Origin: Nannocystis sp. RBIL2
GTDB taxonomy: Bacteria; Myxococcota_A; Polyangia; Nannocystales; Nannocystaceae
NCBI RefSeq assembly: GCF_026626745.1
Contig: NZ_JAPNJW010000001.1
Span: 5,130,001-5,194,000 of the forward strand
Length of the DNA stretch: 64,000 bases
Reading direction: 5' to 3'
Shown here: piece by piece, positions 42,697 to 51,123 of the stretch
Layout: each line of letters starts with the position of its first letter
How positions within the stretch are numbered: the stretch's first letter is position 1
The notes under the pieces: generated by a model
Told to the model about the DNA's origin: nothing
Seen by the model: only the letters and a program-made list of their open reading frames with translations
Databases searched by the model: none
Made by a program: the position numbers and the translations under genes

Positions 42697-42767
42697 CGGT
42701 CCTGTCCTCGGTGTCCTGTGCCAACGACCATGTCCCGGAGACCATGTCCCCGGGACCATGTCCTCAG
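42689..42767. repeat. Array of six TGTCC half-sites, including 3 x 14 bp tandem repeat
   Basis: TGTCC boxes, all in one orientation, start at 42689, 42703, 42712, 42731, 42745 and 42759. The last three are tandem 14-bp units beginning GACCATGTCC at 42726, 42740 and 42754. The array covers the acyP start codon and the stop codon of the upstream lipoprotein, with 14-nt periodicity (14, 9, 19, 14, 14). Confidence 0.8.
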
Positions 42768-43597
42768 TCGTTCATCGCTCCCGCGGCGATCCACGCCTCG
42801 ACCAGGTCGATCTTCGCGTCGTCCATCAGGCCCATGACCGGGGGCATCAGCGTGCCCGCGCCGCCCGCTTCCAGGAAGCCGCCGGCCAGCTTGAGGTACA
42901 GGTAGCTGGCGGCCGGGTCGCTGGGCTCGACCAGGTTGAGGTCGGTCGTCGGCGACTTGACGCCGACCAGCGCCCCGTAGGAGTCGCCCATCGGCATCTC
43001 GAGCATGCCGTTGGCGGCGCTCGGCGCGGAGAAGTGGCACGAGCAGCTGGCGTCGATGATCGCCTGCACGTTGGCGAACGTCGGCTCGGCGGGTTCGCCG
43101 GTGGTGTCGGTCCCGCCGGTGTCGGTGTCGGTGTCGGTGTCGCCGCCGGTGGCGGGCGGCCCGCCGCCCTCGAACTCGGCGCCGCCGATCCACGACAGGA
43201 TCACCTGGTTGTTCGGGTTCAGGAAGTCGTTGTCGGCCGGCATGCGCGGCACCGTGCGGGTGAGGCCGAGGCTCGACAGCAGCGCGTCGGGCAGCATCAC
43301 GATCGCCAGGTACGAGTTCGCGGTGTCGCCGAGCGTCACCAGCGGCACGCCGTTGATCTCGCCGGTGAGGATGCCGTCGAGCTCGTCGCCGGCGAGCACC
43401 GGCAGGGTCGCGCCGGGCGAGTGACAGCCGCCCTTGCCGCAGCTGGCCTCGAACGCCTCGCGCACGGCCGGCGGCACGCCGCCGCCGCCGCCGCCGCCGC
43501 TGCCCTCGGTCTCGATCGCCTCGAGCTGGTTGCAGCCCGCGAGCAACGTCGTCGTCGCCAGGGCGAGGGACACGGACTTGGATGTCTTCCGGGACAT
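42764..43597 (-). CDS. Lipoprotein with atypical c-heme-like motifs
   Basis: 277 aa. Lipobox Cys22 (LLAGC), Gly run (34-40), and two similar halves joined by a TDTDTDTGGTDTTGEP linker. Each half has a heme-c-like attachment sequence that is not canonical: CGKGGCH (53-59, Cx4CH) and CSCH (about 183, CxCH). Each also has a possible axial Met in MPADND/MPPVMG contexts. This layout resembles divergent cytochrome c domains of myxobacterial and planctomycete surface proteins. It ends a probable operon with the cytochrome-DUF5777 gene, 4 bp upstream. Electron transfer is inferred. Confidence 0.7.
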   Translation of the reverse strand: MSRKTSKSVSLALATTTLLAGCNQLEAIETEGSGGGGGGGVPPAVREAFEASCGKGGCHSPGATLPVLAGDELDGILTGEINGVPLVTLGDTANSYLAIVMLPDALLSSLGLTRTVPRMPADNDFLNPNNQVILSWIGGAEFEGGGPPATGGDTDTDTDTGGTDTTGEPAEPTFANVQAIIDASCSCHFSAPSAANGMLEMPMGDSYGALVGVKSPTTDLNLVEPSDPAASYLYLKLAGGFLEAGGAGTLMPPVMGLMDDAKIDLVEAWIAAGAMND

Positions 43598-43601
43598 GTC
43601 G

Positions 43602-45272
43602 TTACAGGCTCCACTTGCGGCTGAGGTTGAAGCCGAAGAAGAAGTTGCCGCGGTCGCTGAACGGGTTCTTGCTCTGACCGCCGGGGGCGTACAGGTTGGT
43701 GTGGATCTCGCGGGTGTTGGTGATGAAGATCTGGAAGAAGTGCTTGCCGGTGTTGACCGAGCCGCCGATCGCCCACGAGCCGATGTTGCTGCCGTTCCGG
43801 TCGGCGTTGCCGCCGCGGTAGAAGAACACGTCGGCGGGGATCGGCAGGTGGTACTCGAGGTCGATGCCCCAGCGCTTCTTCTGGCCGAGCCACACCGTCG
43901 AGGCGATGCCGATGCCGAGCGTGCCGCGCTTGTCGCGGACCTTGACCGGCCCGGCGACGTCGTCGTCAGGCAGGTCGACCTGCACGTTGGCCGAGTGGTT
44001 GGTGCGCAGGTGGTAGCCGACCGTCAGCTGCGTGCTCCAGCGGTCGAACCACAGCCGGCTGAGCAGCAGCTGGAAGTTGCCGGCCCACGGGTTGGCGGTG
44101 TTGCTCGGGAAGTCGCGCAGGTACTCGACCGACGCGTAGCCGCCGAAGCTCAGCTTCTTGCCGTCCTCCTGGCGGATCGGGATGTACTTGGTGCCGAGCT
44201 CGTAGCCCTTGCGCGAGTTGGTGCGCCGGATCAGCACGTCCCAGCCGTTGAGGATGCCGTAGGCGAAGCCGTACGAGATGTTGGCGCCGGCGTCGAGGCC
44301 GAACGCGCCGCGCTCGGCGCCGACCTGACCGAAGCGGTGGTCGATGCGGAACTCGAAGGTCCGCCGCCCGAGCGTCGTCGTCGTCGGCAGGTTGATCTGG
44401 AACGTGCCGTGGAACGGCGGCTTGCCGCGCTCCTTCTCCGCCGGCTTGTCGTCGCCGCCGGCGTCGGCCGGCCCCTCGCTCGGACCCTCGCTCGGCTCCG
44501 CCGCGGCGCCGTCGCTCGGCGTCGGCGTCTCGACCGCCGCGCCCGCGCTTGACTCGCCGAGCGCGACGATCCACGAGCGCACGAGCTCCATCTCCTTGGC
44601 GTTCAGCGGGTCGTCGCCCATCGGCATGACGTCGCCCTTGATGCCCTTGTGGCCGGGCACCAGCTTGGCGACGAGGTAGCTGCTTTCGGGGTCGCCGGGC
44701 ACGACGAAGCGCTTGCCCGACTCCTTCGACTTGTCGCGCGACAGGTGCGACAGGTCGCCGACCAGCACGACCTCGCTGCCGCCCGCCTCGTGGCAGGCGC
44801 TGCACTTGTCGTCGAACAGCTTGCGGACCTTGACCTCGAGGTCGGCTGCCTTCTTGTTGCCGGCCGCGCCGCCGCTGCTGGCCGAAGGGCCAGGTGCCGG
44901 CGCGGCCGCGGGCGCCGGCGCGGTCGTCGGCTTGAGGCCGGCGATCCACTCCTTGAGCACCTTCTTCTGCGCCGCGGGCAGCGAGTCACCCGGCGGCATC
45001 GCCTCGCCGGCGATGCCCTTGGTGCCCATGACCTTGGCGTAGAGGTAACTGGCGTCGGGGTCGCCAGCGACGACCATCGGTTTGCCGTTTGCCTTCGACT
45101 TCACCGAGGTCAGCCGTGAAGGTGACCCCGCGAGCGAGACCTCGTCGGCGCCATCATCGTGACAGGCGGTGCAGCTGTCTTCGAAGATCGCCTTGACCTT
45201 CGCCTCGAGGTCAGGGGCCGGCGCGAGGGCCGAAACGACAGCCATAACGAGTGGTGCTGCAGGCACGAGCAT
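43602..45272 (-). CDS. Two c-type cytochrome domains fused to a DUF5777-type beta-barrel
   Basis: 556 aa. A signal peptide is followed by two cytochrome c domains with CTACH (34-38) and CSACH (about 153) and distal Met in MPPGDS and MPMGDD. A Pro/Glu/Ala linker (about 230-275) leads to a C-terminal barrel-like domain (about 280-556; FEFRIDHRFGQVGAERGAFG, SYGFAYGILNGWDVLIRR) ending in a typical outer-membrane-type tail, FFFGFNLSRKWSL. This matches the DUF5777 family. An ATG at 45272 is used. A heme protein fused to an outer-membrane barrel could move electrons across the outer membrane. That role is inferred. Confidence 0.82.
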   Translation of the reverse strand: MLVPAAPLVMAVVSALAPAPDLEAKVKAIFEDSCTACHDDGADEVSLAGSPSRLTSVKSKANGKPMVVAGDPDASYLYAKVMGTKGIAGEAMPPGDSLPAAQKKVLKEWIAGLKPTTAPAPAAAPAPGPSASSGGAAGNKKAADLEVKVRKLFDDKCSACHEAGGSEVVLVGDLSHLSRDKSKESGKRFVVPGDPESSYLVAKLVPGHKGIKGDVMPMGDDPLNAKEMELVRSWIVALGESSAGAAVETPTPSDGAAAEPSEGPSEGPADAGGDDKPAEKERGKPPFHGTFQINLPTTTTLGRRTFEFRIDHRFGQVGAERGAFGLDAGANISYGFAYGILNGWDVLIRRTNSRKGYELGTKYIPIRQEDGKKLSFGGYASVEYLRDFPSNTANPWAGNFQLLLSRLWFDRWSTQLTVGYHLRTNHSANVQVDLPDDDVAGPVKVRDKRGTLGIGIASTVWLGQKKRWGIDLEYHLPIPADVFFYRGGNADRNGSNIGSWAIGGSVNTGKHFFQIFITNTREIHTNLYAPGGQSKNPFSDRGNFFFGFNLSRKWSL

Positions 45273-45334
45273 GTGCGTCAACCGTGAGTGTTACCACAAT
45301 GCGCGGCGCAGGACTCTCCGATAATATCCGCGCC

Positions 45335-46033
45335 ATGCGCCCACCTTTCTCCCGGCTCGTCCTCGCGTCGCTGACGCTCCTCGCGTGCAACACGAACCCG
45401 GAGTCGGCGACGAAGGACGCGCCCGTCGTCGCCGGCAAGACCGACGCCCCGGAGAGCAAGGGCGCGCCGCCGGCCGACGCCAAGGTCGCCCAGCCGCCCC
45501 CGTCGACCGAGACGAAGACGGCTGGTGACCCCGCGACACCTCCGCCCGGCGACGCCAAGGTCCCCGAGGACACCAAGACCGACGCCGCCGCGACCGCGGG
45601 TGAGGCCGCTCCGCCGGCGCCCGCGGCCGATCCCGCCGCTGCCGCCGAAGCCAACAAGAAGCTGCTCGACGAGGCAAAGGCGAAGAAGACGTCCGATACG
45701 CGCGCCAAGAAGGCGCTCGAGGAGGCCGAGAAGGGCGGCGCCACCGTGCGCGAGCTGGCCGAGTCCGCCAACGCCCGCGGCGAGGCGCTGTTTGACGAGC
45801 CCGAGCGGGCCGCCGCGTTCTTCACGTGGGCCAAGGACAAGGACACCACGTACCCCGAGCCGGTGTTCAACCTCGCCAAGCAGAGCGCCAACGCCGGCGA
45901 GGTCCCGCAGACCGTCGAGCTGCTCAAGGAAGTGTCGAAGCGCGGCGGCAAGAAGCTGCTCAAGCAGGTCGGCTTCGACCCGACGTTCGAGATCGTCAAG
46001 GACGACGCCGAGGTGCAGAAGCTGATCAAATGA
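45335..46033 (+). CDS. Lipoprotein with Ala/Pro/Lys-rich linker and TPR-like C-terminus
   Basis: 232 aa. Lipobox Cys18 (LTLLAC), a long charged low-complexity linker (about 22-120), then a helical C-terminal part (ALFDEPERAAAFFTWAKDKD, PVFNLAKQSANAGEVPQTVE, FDPTFEIVKDDAEVQKLI) similar to the TPR-end-loop proteins common in bacteria. Overlaps the tyrosine phosphatase gene by 4 bp (ATGA). Divergent from the cytochrome genes with 62 bp between starts. Role unknown. Confidence 0.65.
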   Translation: MRPPFSRLVLASLTLLACNTNPESATKDAPVVAGKTDAPESKGAPPADAKVAQPPPSTETKTAGDPATPPPGDAKVPEDTKTDAAATAGEAAPPAPAADPAAAAEANKKLLDEAKAKKTSDTRAKKALEEAEKGGATVRELAESANARGEALFDEPERAAAFFTWAKDKDTTYPEPVFNLAKQSANAGEVPQTVELLKEVSKRGGKKLLKQVGFDPTFEIVKDDAEVQKLIK

Positions 46034-46542
46034 GCGCGCGTCCGGTCGGCGTCCTGTTCGTCTGCTACGCCAACATCGTCCGCTCGCCCCTGGCCGCCGC
46101 AGTGTTCACGCGGCTCGCGGACGAGCGCGGCGTCGCGGGGCGCTTCCGCATCGACAGCGCGGGCGTGGCCGCCGACGCCGGCAACCCCGCCCACGCGGGC
46201 AGCGTCCGCGTCGCCGCCGACCACGGCCTGACGCTGACCCACTCGAGCCGCCTGCTGCGCCGCGACGACCTGTTCGACTTCGACGAGGTCCTGCTGCTCG
46301 ACCGCCTGGTCGCCTCCGAGCTGCGCCGCCTCACCGCCGGCTCCGCGTTCGGCCCGATCGCCGGCCCCGGCCGACAGGCGCGCATCCGCCTGCTCGCGTC
46401 GCTCGCCGACCCCAGCGCCCGCGGCGCCGACCTCGACGTCCCCGACCCCGTCCGCGGCGGCCCCGAGGGCTTTCTCTCGGCGTACCGGCAGATCGCTCGC
46501 GCCTGCGCGGCGCTGCTCGACGACCTGTCCGTCAAGACATAA
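46030..46542 (+). CDS. Low-molecular-weight protein-tyrosine phosphatase
   Basis: 170 aa. The active-site loop is VCYANIVRSPLA with nucleophile Cys12 and Arg18 (Cx5R). Catalytic Asp lies in the DVPDPVRGG segment near residue 140, as in the family (DP motif). Such enzymes dephosphorylate Tyr, often controlling polysaccharide export kinases. No BY-kinase or polysaccharide gene is nearby. Translation is probably coupled to the preceding lipoprotein. Confidence 0.9.
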   Translation: MSARPVGVLFVCYANIVRSPLAAAVFTRLADERGVAGRFRIDSAGVAADAGNPAHAGSVRVAADHGLTLTHSSRLLRRDDLFDFDEVLLLDRLVASELRRLTAGSAFGPIAGPGRQARIRLLASLADPSARGADLDVPDPVRGGPEGFLSAYRQIARACAALLDDLSVKT

Positions 46543-46614
46543 ACGTCGAGACCTGCTTCAAGGGGCATGCCCGATCGGTCATGTCTCTCCTAAAAAGAAG
46601 ATGCTCGGAAGGAC

Positions 46615-46630
46615 ATGCTCGAAGGAGCAT
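46615..46630. repeat. TGCTC-type palindrome, intergenic
   Basis: ATGCTC, loop GAAG, GAGCAT, preceded by a GGCATGCC/GGTCATGTC stretch (46564-46585) and a GGACATG half-site (46611). It lies between the phosphatase and the convergent topA gene. Confidence 0.65.
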
Positions 46631-46738
46631 ACGGCGAGCGACCCGCCGGGCGCCTCGTGCTCCTCACTCCGTCGCGCAGCGCCGGCGCCAGCCGTGCGGT
46701 CGCACGCCTGCGCCTCGCAGAGCTGAGGCGTGCCGCCC

Positions 46739-46756
46739 GGGCGCCTCGCGGCGCCC
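46739..46756 (-). terminator. Hairpin just downstream of topA
   Basis: GGGCGCC (46739-46745), loop TCGC, GGCGCCC (46750-46756), a perfect 7-bp stem starting 6 bp after the topA stop. No T tract; a candidate 3'-end structure only. Confidence 0.4.
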
Positions 46757-46761
46757 GTCGC

Positions 46762-49719
46762 TCAGTTGCGCAGCGCCGGCGCCTTCTCGGGCGCGGCCGC
46801 GGGCGCCGCGACCACGGTCGCGGGCTTGTTGTCGCCTGCGGCCTTGTCGGCGAGCGCGTCCGGGTGGATCTCGAGCTCGGCGAGCCCGCCCGGGATCAGC
46901 AGCTCCGCCACCGGCGTGCCCTCGGCGATCACGCGGCCGTCACGGCGCTTGAGCACCACGGGCGGGTGGGCCTTCTCGTGAGCGCTCAGCAGCTTGCTGA
47001 GCGCCGCCTGCTTCTCCTCGTCGAGGGCCGTCCAGGCCAGGCGGCCGCGGCACTTGGGGAACTTCGAGCAGCCGAGCCACGGGCCGCGCTTGCCCATGCG
47101 CAGGTTGAGCGCCGCGCCGCACTTCGGGCACGGCACGTCGACCTCGAGCGCCGGGGGCGTCGGCAGCTTGACGCCCTCCTTCTTGTCGAGGTTGATGACG
47201 AACTTCGTGTGCGGGAAGTTGACCGACGCGAGGAACGGGCCGAAGCGGCTGTTGCGGAGCTCCATGTCGGAGCCGTCGTCGGGGCAGACCATGTCGACGC
47301 GCTCCGGCAGCAGCGGCCGGCCGTCGCGGGTGATCGGCGCCGCGTAGTCGCACTCGGGGTAAGTCGTGCAGGACAGGAAGCGGCCGTTCTTGCCGAACCG
47401 GTAGCAGGTCGGCGACCCGCACTTCGGGCACTTGTAGATCGCCGGCTGCGCCTCGGCCTTGGCGTGCGTCATCGTGTCGCTGGCGATGTCGAGCGAGCGG
47501 CGGAAGCCGCCGTAGAAGCGCTCGAGCATCTTCTGCCAGTCGGCGCCCTTGTCCTCGATCTCGTCGAGCTGGGCCTCCATCGCCCGCGTGTAGCCGACGT
47601 CCATCAGGTCCTTGAACGCCTCGACCAGCTTGTCGGTCACGACCTCGCCGAGGTCGGTGGCGTAGAAGCGGCGGTCGAGCTGCTCGACGTACTTGCGCTC
47701 CTGGATGACCGAGATGATCGACGCGTAGGTCGACGGTCGGCCGATGCCCTCGGCCTCGAGCGTCTTGACCAGCGACGCCTCGGTGTAGCGCGGCGGCGGG
47801 CTCTGGAACTTCTGCTGCGGCTCGATCGAGAACGCCCCGAACGCCTGGCCCTCGCCGAGCGTCGGCAGCGTCTGCTCGTCGGTCGCCTGGACCCCGAGCA
47901 CCTTGAGGAAGCCGTCGAACACCAGGGTGCGGCCGGTCGCGCGGACCACCGCGCCGGTCGGCTTGTCGGCGCGCTCGAACATCACCGCGGTCGCGTCCCA
48001 CTGCGCCGGCGTCATCTGGCACGCCACCGTGCGCGACCAGATCAGCGAGTACAGCTTGAACTGCTCGTCGGTCAGCGCCTCGCGCAGGTCCTCCGGGCGG
48101 CGGCTGATGTCGGTCGGCCGGATCGCCTCGTGGGCCTCCTGCGCGTCCTTGTTCGACGACGTGTAGATGTTGGGCTTCTCGGGCAGGTAGGGCTCGCCGA
48201 AGCGGGACTCGATGAAGCCGCGGATCTGCGTCAGCGCCTCGGCCGACAGCGCGGTCGCGTCGGTGCGCATGTACGTGATGAGACCCACCTGGCCCTCGCC
48301 CGGGATGGCGATGCCCTCGTACAGCTGCTGCGCCGCCCGCATGGTCCGCTGGGTCGTGAAGCCGAGCTGATTGGCGGCGGCGATCTGCAGCGACGAGGTG
48401 ATGAACGGCGCCAGCGGGCGCGAGCTGGTCCGCTTGGTCTCGACCGACTTGACGCGGTAGCGCGCCGACGGGTCGAGGGCGCCGGTGATCGTGCGCAGCG
48501 TCCTCTGCGGGCCCTTGCCCTCCGGGTTGTCGCGCGCGGTCGCCTTGACGTCGACCAGGCCGACGGCCTCGACCACGCGGGACACGTCGCCGGACAGGTC
48601 GCGCGGCGCGGTCGAGACGGCCGTCATCGAGAACTTCTCGCCGCCGAGCTCGACCAGCTCCGACTCGATCGCCGCGTGCTGCGACATCCAGGTGTTCTGC
48701 GACTTGAGGGTCGGGCCCTTGCCCTTCTCGTCGACGGTGGCGAGGAACGTGGTCCACGCCGACGCCAGCGGCGCGGCCTGGGTCGGGTCGACGCACAGGC
48801 GGACGGTGACCTCCCAGCGCTCGTCGGGGACGAAGGCCGCGATCTCTCGCTCGCGCTCGACGATCAGCTTGACCGCGACCGACTGCACGCGCCCGGCCGA
48901 CAGCCCGCGCGCCACCTTCTTCCACAGCAGCGGCGACGCCTGGTAGCCGACGATGCGGTCGAGGATGCGGCGCGCCTGCTGGGCGTTGACCTTGTTGACG
49001 TCGATCGGCCGCGGGTTGGCGAACGCGCGGTGCACGGCCTGCTGCGTGATCGCGTTGAACACCACCCGGCGGGCGGCTTGCGGCGGGATGCGCAGCTCCT
49101 CCGCGAGGTGCCAGGCGATCGCCTCTCCCTCGCGGTCCAAGTCCGTTGCGAACCACACCTGCGACGCGTTCTTCGCCAGCCGCTTGAGGTCGGCGACGGT
49201 CTTGCTCTTATTGGTCAGGACCACGTAGGTCGGGCGGAAGCCGTGCTCGAGATCGACCCCGGGCACCGGCTGCTTGGCGCCCTTCTCCGACTTGGTCGGC
49301 AGGTCGCGGATGTGGCCGACCGACGCCTGCACCACGAAGTTCGAGCCGAGGTACTTGTTGATCGTCTTGGCCTTCGCGGGGCTCTCGACGATCACCAGCT
49401 GCTTCCCGCGCGCCGACGCGCCCTCGGCCTCGTCGCTCTCCTCGAGCGCGGCCTCCGGCGCTTCCTTGGGCTCCTTGGGCGCCTTCGTCGCCTTGGGCGC
49501 CTTCGTCGCCTTGGGCGGCTTGGCCGCCTTGGGCGTCGCGGCCTTCGCCGCTTTCTTCGCCGGCGCGGGCTTCTTTGCGGCGGCCTCGGCAGCCTTCGGT
49601 TTGGCTTTCGGCTTCGCCGGCGTGGCCGCCTCGGTCGCCTTCGCCTTCACCTTGGCGACCTTGCGGGTCTTGGTGGGGGCGTCGGTCTTGGTGCCGTCTG
49701 CAGAAGAAGCTCGCGCCAT
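46762..49719 (-). CDS. topA: DNA topoisomerase I
   Basis: 985 aa. Type IA topoisomerase relaxing negative supercoils. A Lys/Ala/Pro-rich N-terminal extension of about 105 residues, unusual for the family, precedes the TOPRIM domain (VIVESPAKAKTINKYLG; DLDREGEAIAWHLAEEL). The catalytic Tyr is in GLITYMRTD near residue 483. The C-terminal zinc ribbons start near 760: the first (CPKCG...CTTYPEC) and third (CPKCG...CSKFPKC) keep four Cys, the second (CPDDGSD...ASVNFPHT) has lost most. The start ATG 49719 (MARASSADG) precedes the basic extension. A terminator-like hairpin lies 53-73 nt upstream. Confidence 0.95.
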   Translation of the reverse strand: MARASSADGTKTDAPTKTRKVAKVKAKATEAATPAKPKAKPKAAEAAAKKPAPAKKAAKAATPKAAKPPKATKAPKATKAPKEPKEAPEAALEESDEAEGASARGKQLVIVESPAKAKTINKYLGSNFVVQASVGHIRDLPTKSEKGAKQPVPGVDLEHGFRPTYVVLTNKSKTVADLKRLAKNASQVWFATDLDREGEAIAWHLAEELRIPPQAARRVVFNAITQQAVHRAFANPRPIDVNKVNAQQARRILDRIVGYQASPLLWKKVARGLSAGRVQSVAVKLIVEREREIAAFVPDERWEVTVRLCVDPTQAAPLASAWTTFLATVDEKGKGPTLKSQNTWMSQHAAIESELVELGGEKFSMTAVSTAPRDLSGDVSRVVEAVGLVDVKATARDNPEGKGPQRTLRTITGALDPSARYRVKSVETKRTSSRPLAPFITSSLQIAAANQLGFTTQRTMRAAQQLYEGIAIPGEGQVGLITYMRTDATALSAEALTQIRGFIESRFGEPYLPEKPNIYTSSNKDAQEAHEAIRPTDISRRPEDLREALTDEQFKLYSLIWSRTVACQMTPAQWDATAVMFERADKPTGAVVRATGRTLVFDGFLKVLGVQATDEQTLPTLGEGQAFGAFSIEPQQKFQSPPPRYTEASLVKTLEAEGIGRPSTYASIISVIQERKYVEQLDRRFYATDLGEVVTDKLVEAFKDLMDVGYTRAMEAQLDEIEDKGADWQKMLERFYGGFRRSLDIASDTMTHAKAEAQPAIYKCPKCGSPTCYRFGKNGRFLSCTTYPECDYAAPITRDGRPLLPERVDMVCPDDGSDMELRNSRFGPFLASVNFPHTKFVINLDKKEGVKLPTPPALEVDVPCPKCGAALNLRMGKRGPWLGCSKFPKCRGRLAWTALDEEKQAALSKLLSAHEKAHPPVVLKRRDGRVIAEGTPVAELLIPGGLAELEIHPDALADKAAGDNKPATVVAAPAAAPEKAPALRN

Positions 49720-50042
49720 GGGGGTCACGTGTGAGACGAGATACAGGAAGGAGGGGCAATAAAAAAGCCCCGGACCTGGCACCGCCAGGTCCACCGGAGC
49801 CTACCTCTTTAATAGAAGCCTCACGGCGGCGCCAGCGAGACGCGAATGCCGACGCACGAAAGCGACGGGCGCGGACTGGCGGTCCGAGCGCGAGTTCAGG
49901 TCCGGGACCGGAGCATTGGCCCCCTGGAGTGGCGGTGCAAGATCTCGGCGCGCGGATCTGATCGTGCGATCTCGTCGCGCCGGTCGCCTTGCTCGACGCC
50001 TCCGGCGATCTTACGCGCGGGCGCGCGACGCGGCCGCGGCGC
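49720..50042. other. Intergenic, topA leader region
   Basis: 323 bp between the Cys-rich lipoprotein stop and topA. It contains the terminator-like hairpin at 49758-49800. The rest (49801-50042) shows no gene I can support. Confidence 0.5.
49758..49800 (-). terminator. Rho-independent terminator or attenuator in the topA leader
   Basis: Read on the minus strand: stem GGACCTGGC, loop GGT, GCCAGGTCC (49792-49772), then GGGGCTTTTTTATT. A textbook intrinsic terminator pointing toward topA, only about 40 nt before its start codon. It either ends the upstream lipoprotein transcript, 250 bp away, or attenuates topA. Confidence 0.85.
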
Positions 50043-50765
50043 TCACACGCCCGGCGCGCCGCCGGTGCAGCGCGGCACGTAGTCGGGGTTCTTCATCTCG
50101 CACACGTCCTCGACGCACGGGCAGCCGAGCAGGTAGCAGAAGCCGCGCGAGCTGGCGACGCCGAGCTGCTCGATGCAGTCGCGCAGGCTCTTCGGATCGT
50201 TCTGCGAGAAGACCGTGCAGCCCGCGGCGACCGGGTCCTGGTTGGTCGCGTGCTGACCGCCCCAGCCGGAGCGCATGGCGAGGATGTCGGAGCCGTTGGC
50301 CCCGCGCCACTTGCCGTCGACCATGATGCAGTCGCGGGCCGGGTCGAGCTCCTGCGTCTGGCAGCACTGCGAGCCCATGCAGATCTCGTTGATCGTGTCC
50401 GTGTCCCACTTCGGGTTGCACGGCACGGGGCAGCCGTTGACGAGCGGGCTGTCGAAGTCACCCGTCTTCACGCACATGCCCTGGGTGCTGAGCGCGTTGT
50501 TGTTGTCCGAGAACAGCGGGGCGCCGTACCGCTCGTTGCTGACCCCGTCCATGTAGTAATTCGGGATCTTGCCGCCGACGGCCGCGGGATCGTCCGAGCA
50601 GCACGTCTCGTCGCCCGGGCAGCCGTTGTCGCCTTGCGCGCTCGCCTGGGCCGGGTTGCAGCGGAACGACGGGATATCGAGCTCCGGCTCGAAGCACGCG
50701 ACCGAGGTCACGGCGCCCACGCTAAACAGGACGGCGTAGGTCAGGGCAGTCTTGAGGAGGTTCAA
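50043..50765 (-). CDS. Cys-rich lipoprotein
   Basis: 240 aa from TTG 50765, supported by AGGAG 7 nt upstream (AAGGAGACCGCG before TTG). Lipobox Cys24 (TSVACFE). About 18 further Cys are spread through the mature protein (CPGDETCC, GSQCCQTQ, LGCPCVEDVCE), suggesting a disulfide-stabilised surface domain. No known family recognised. Upstream of topA on the same strand. Confidence 0.7.
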   Translation of the reverse strand: MNLLKTALTYAVLFSVGAVTSVACFEPELDIPSFRCNPAQASAQGDNGCPGDETCCSDDPAAVGGKIPNYYMDGVSNERYGAPLFSDNNNALSTQGMCVKTGDFDSPLVNGCPVPCNPKWDTDTINEICMGSQCCQTQELDPARDCIMVDGKWRGANGSDILAMRSGWGGQHATNQDPVAAGCTVFSQNDPKSLRDCIEQLGVASSRGFCYLLGCPCVEDVCEMKNPDYVPRCTGGAPGV

Positions 50766-51123
50766 CGCGGTCTCCTTGCGGCAGCGTCAACGTGGCACAT
50801 CCGGCCACAGCTTGTAAAGCATCCGTCGCGCGCGCCCGCCTGCGCCACCTCGCACACGGCAGGCTCCTCGCACACGCCGCCCCTGCAGCCGTCGCCGCCG
50901 TACACGTCGCCGCGTACACGTCGCCACGCACCCGCCGCCGCATGGGGTGATGGATGGCGTGGACGGCGTGGCGCGTACCGTCCGTGTGTCCACTTCTTCA
51001 CCACGGACCGCGCTGCGACGCACGTGTGACGCTGTCTTCGCGCGCGTGGCCCAGGAGACGGTCTGGCCGGGTTCTGGCCAGGCTTTTGGCAGTTTCCCCG
51101 CAGCCGGCTATCCTCGGTCCACC
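50766..51123. other. Divergent intergenic region
   Basis: 358 bp between the Cys-rich lipoprotein and the L,D-transpeptidase. It contains a perfect direct repeat GTACACGTCGCC (50900-50911 and 50914-50925) and GC-rich short inverted stretches. Probably holds both promoters; no confident promoter match. Confidence 0.4.

Noticed and set aside
42726..42767. Possible CRISPR array
   Set aside because: Units are 14 bp and contiguous, with no spacers and no cas genes in the window.
46615..49734. Very long forward reading frame antisense to topA
   Set aside because: Arg/Leu-rich mirror of topA codons, common in GC-rich DNA. It has no recognisable domain, and topA itself shows full TOPRIM and zinc motifs.
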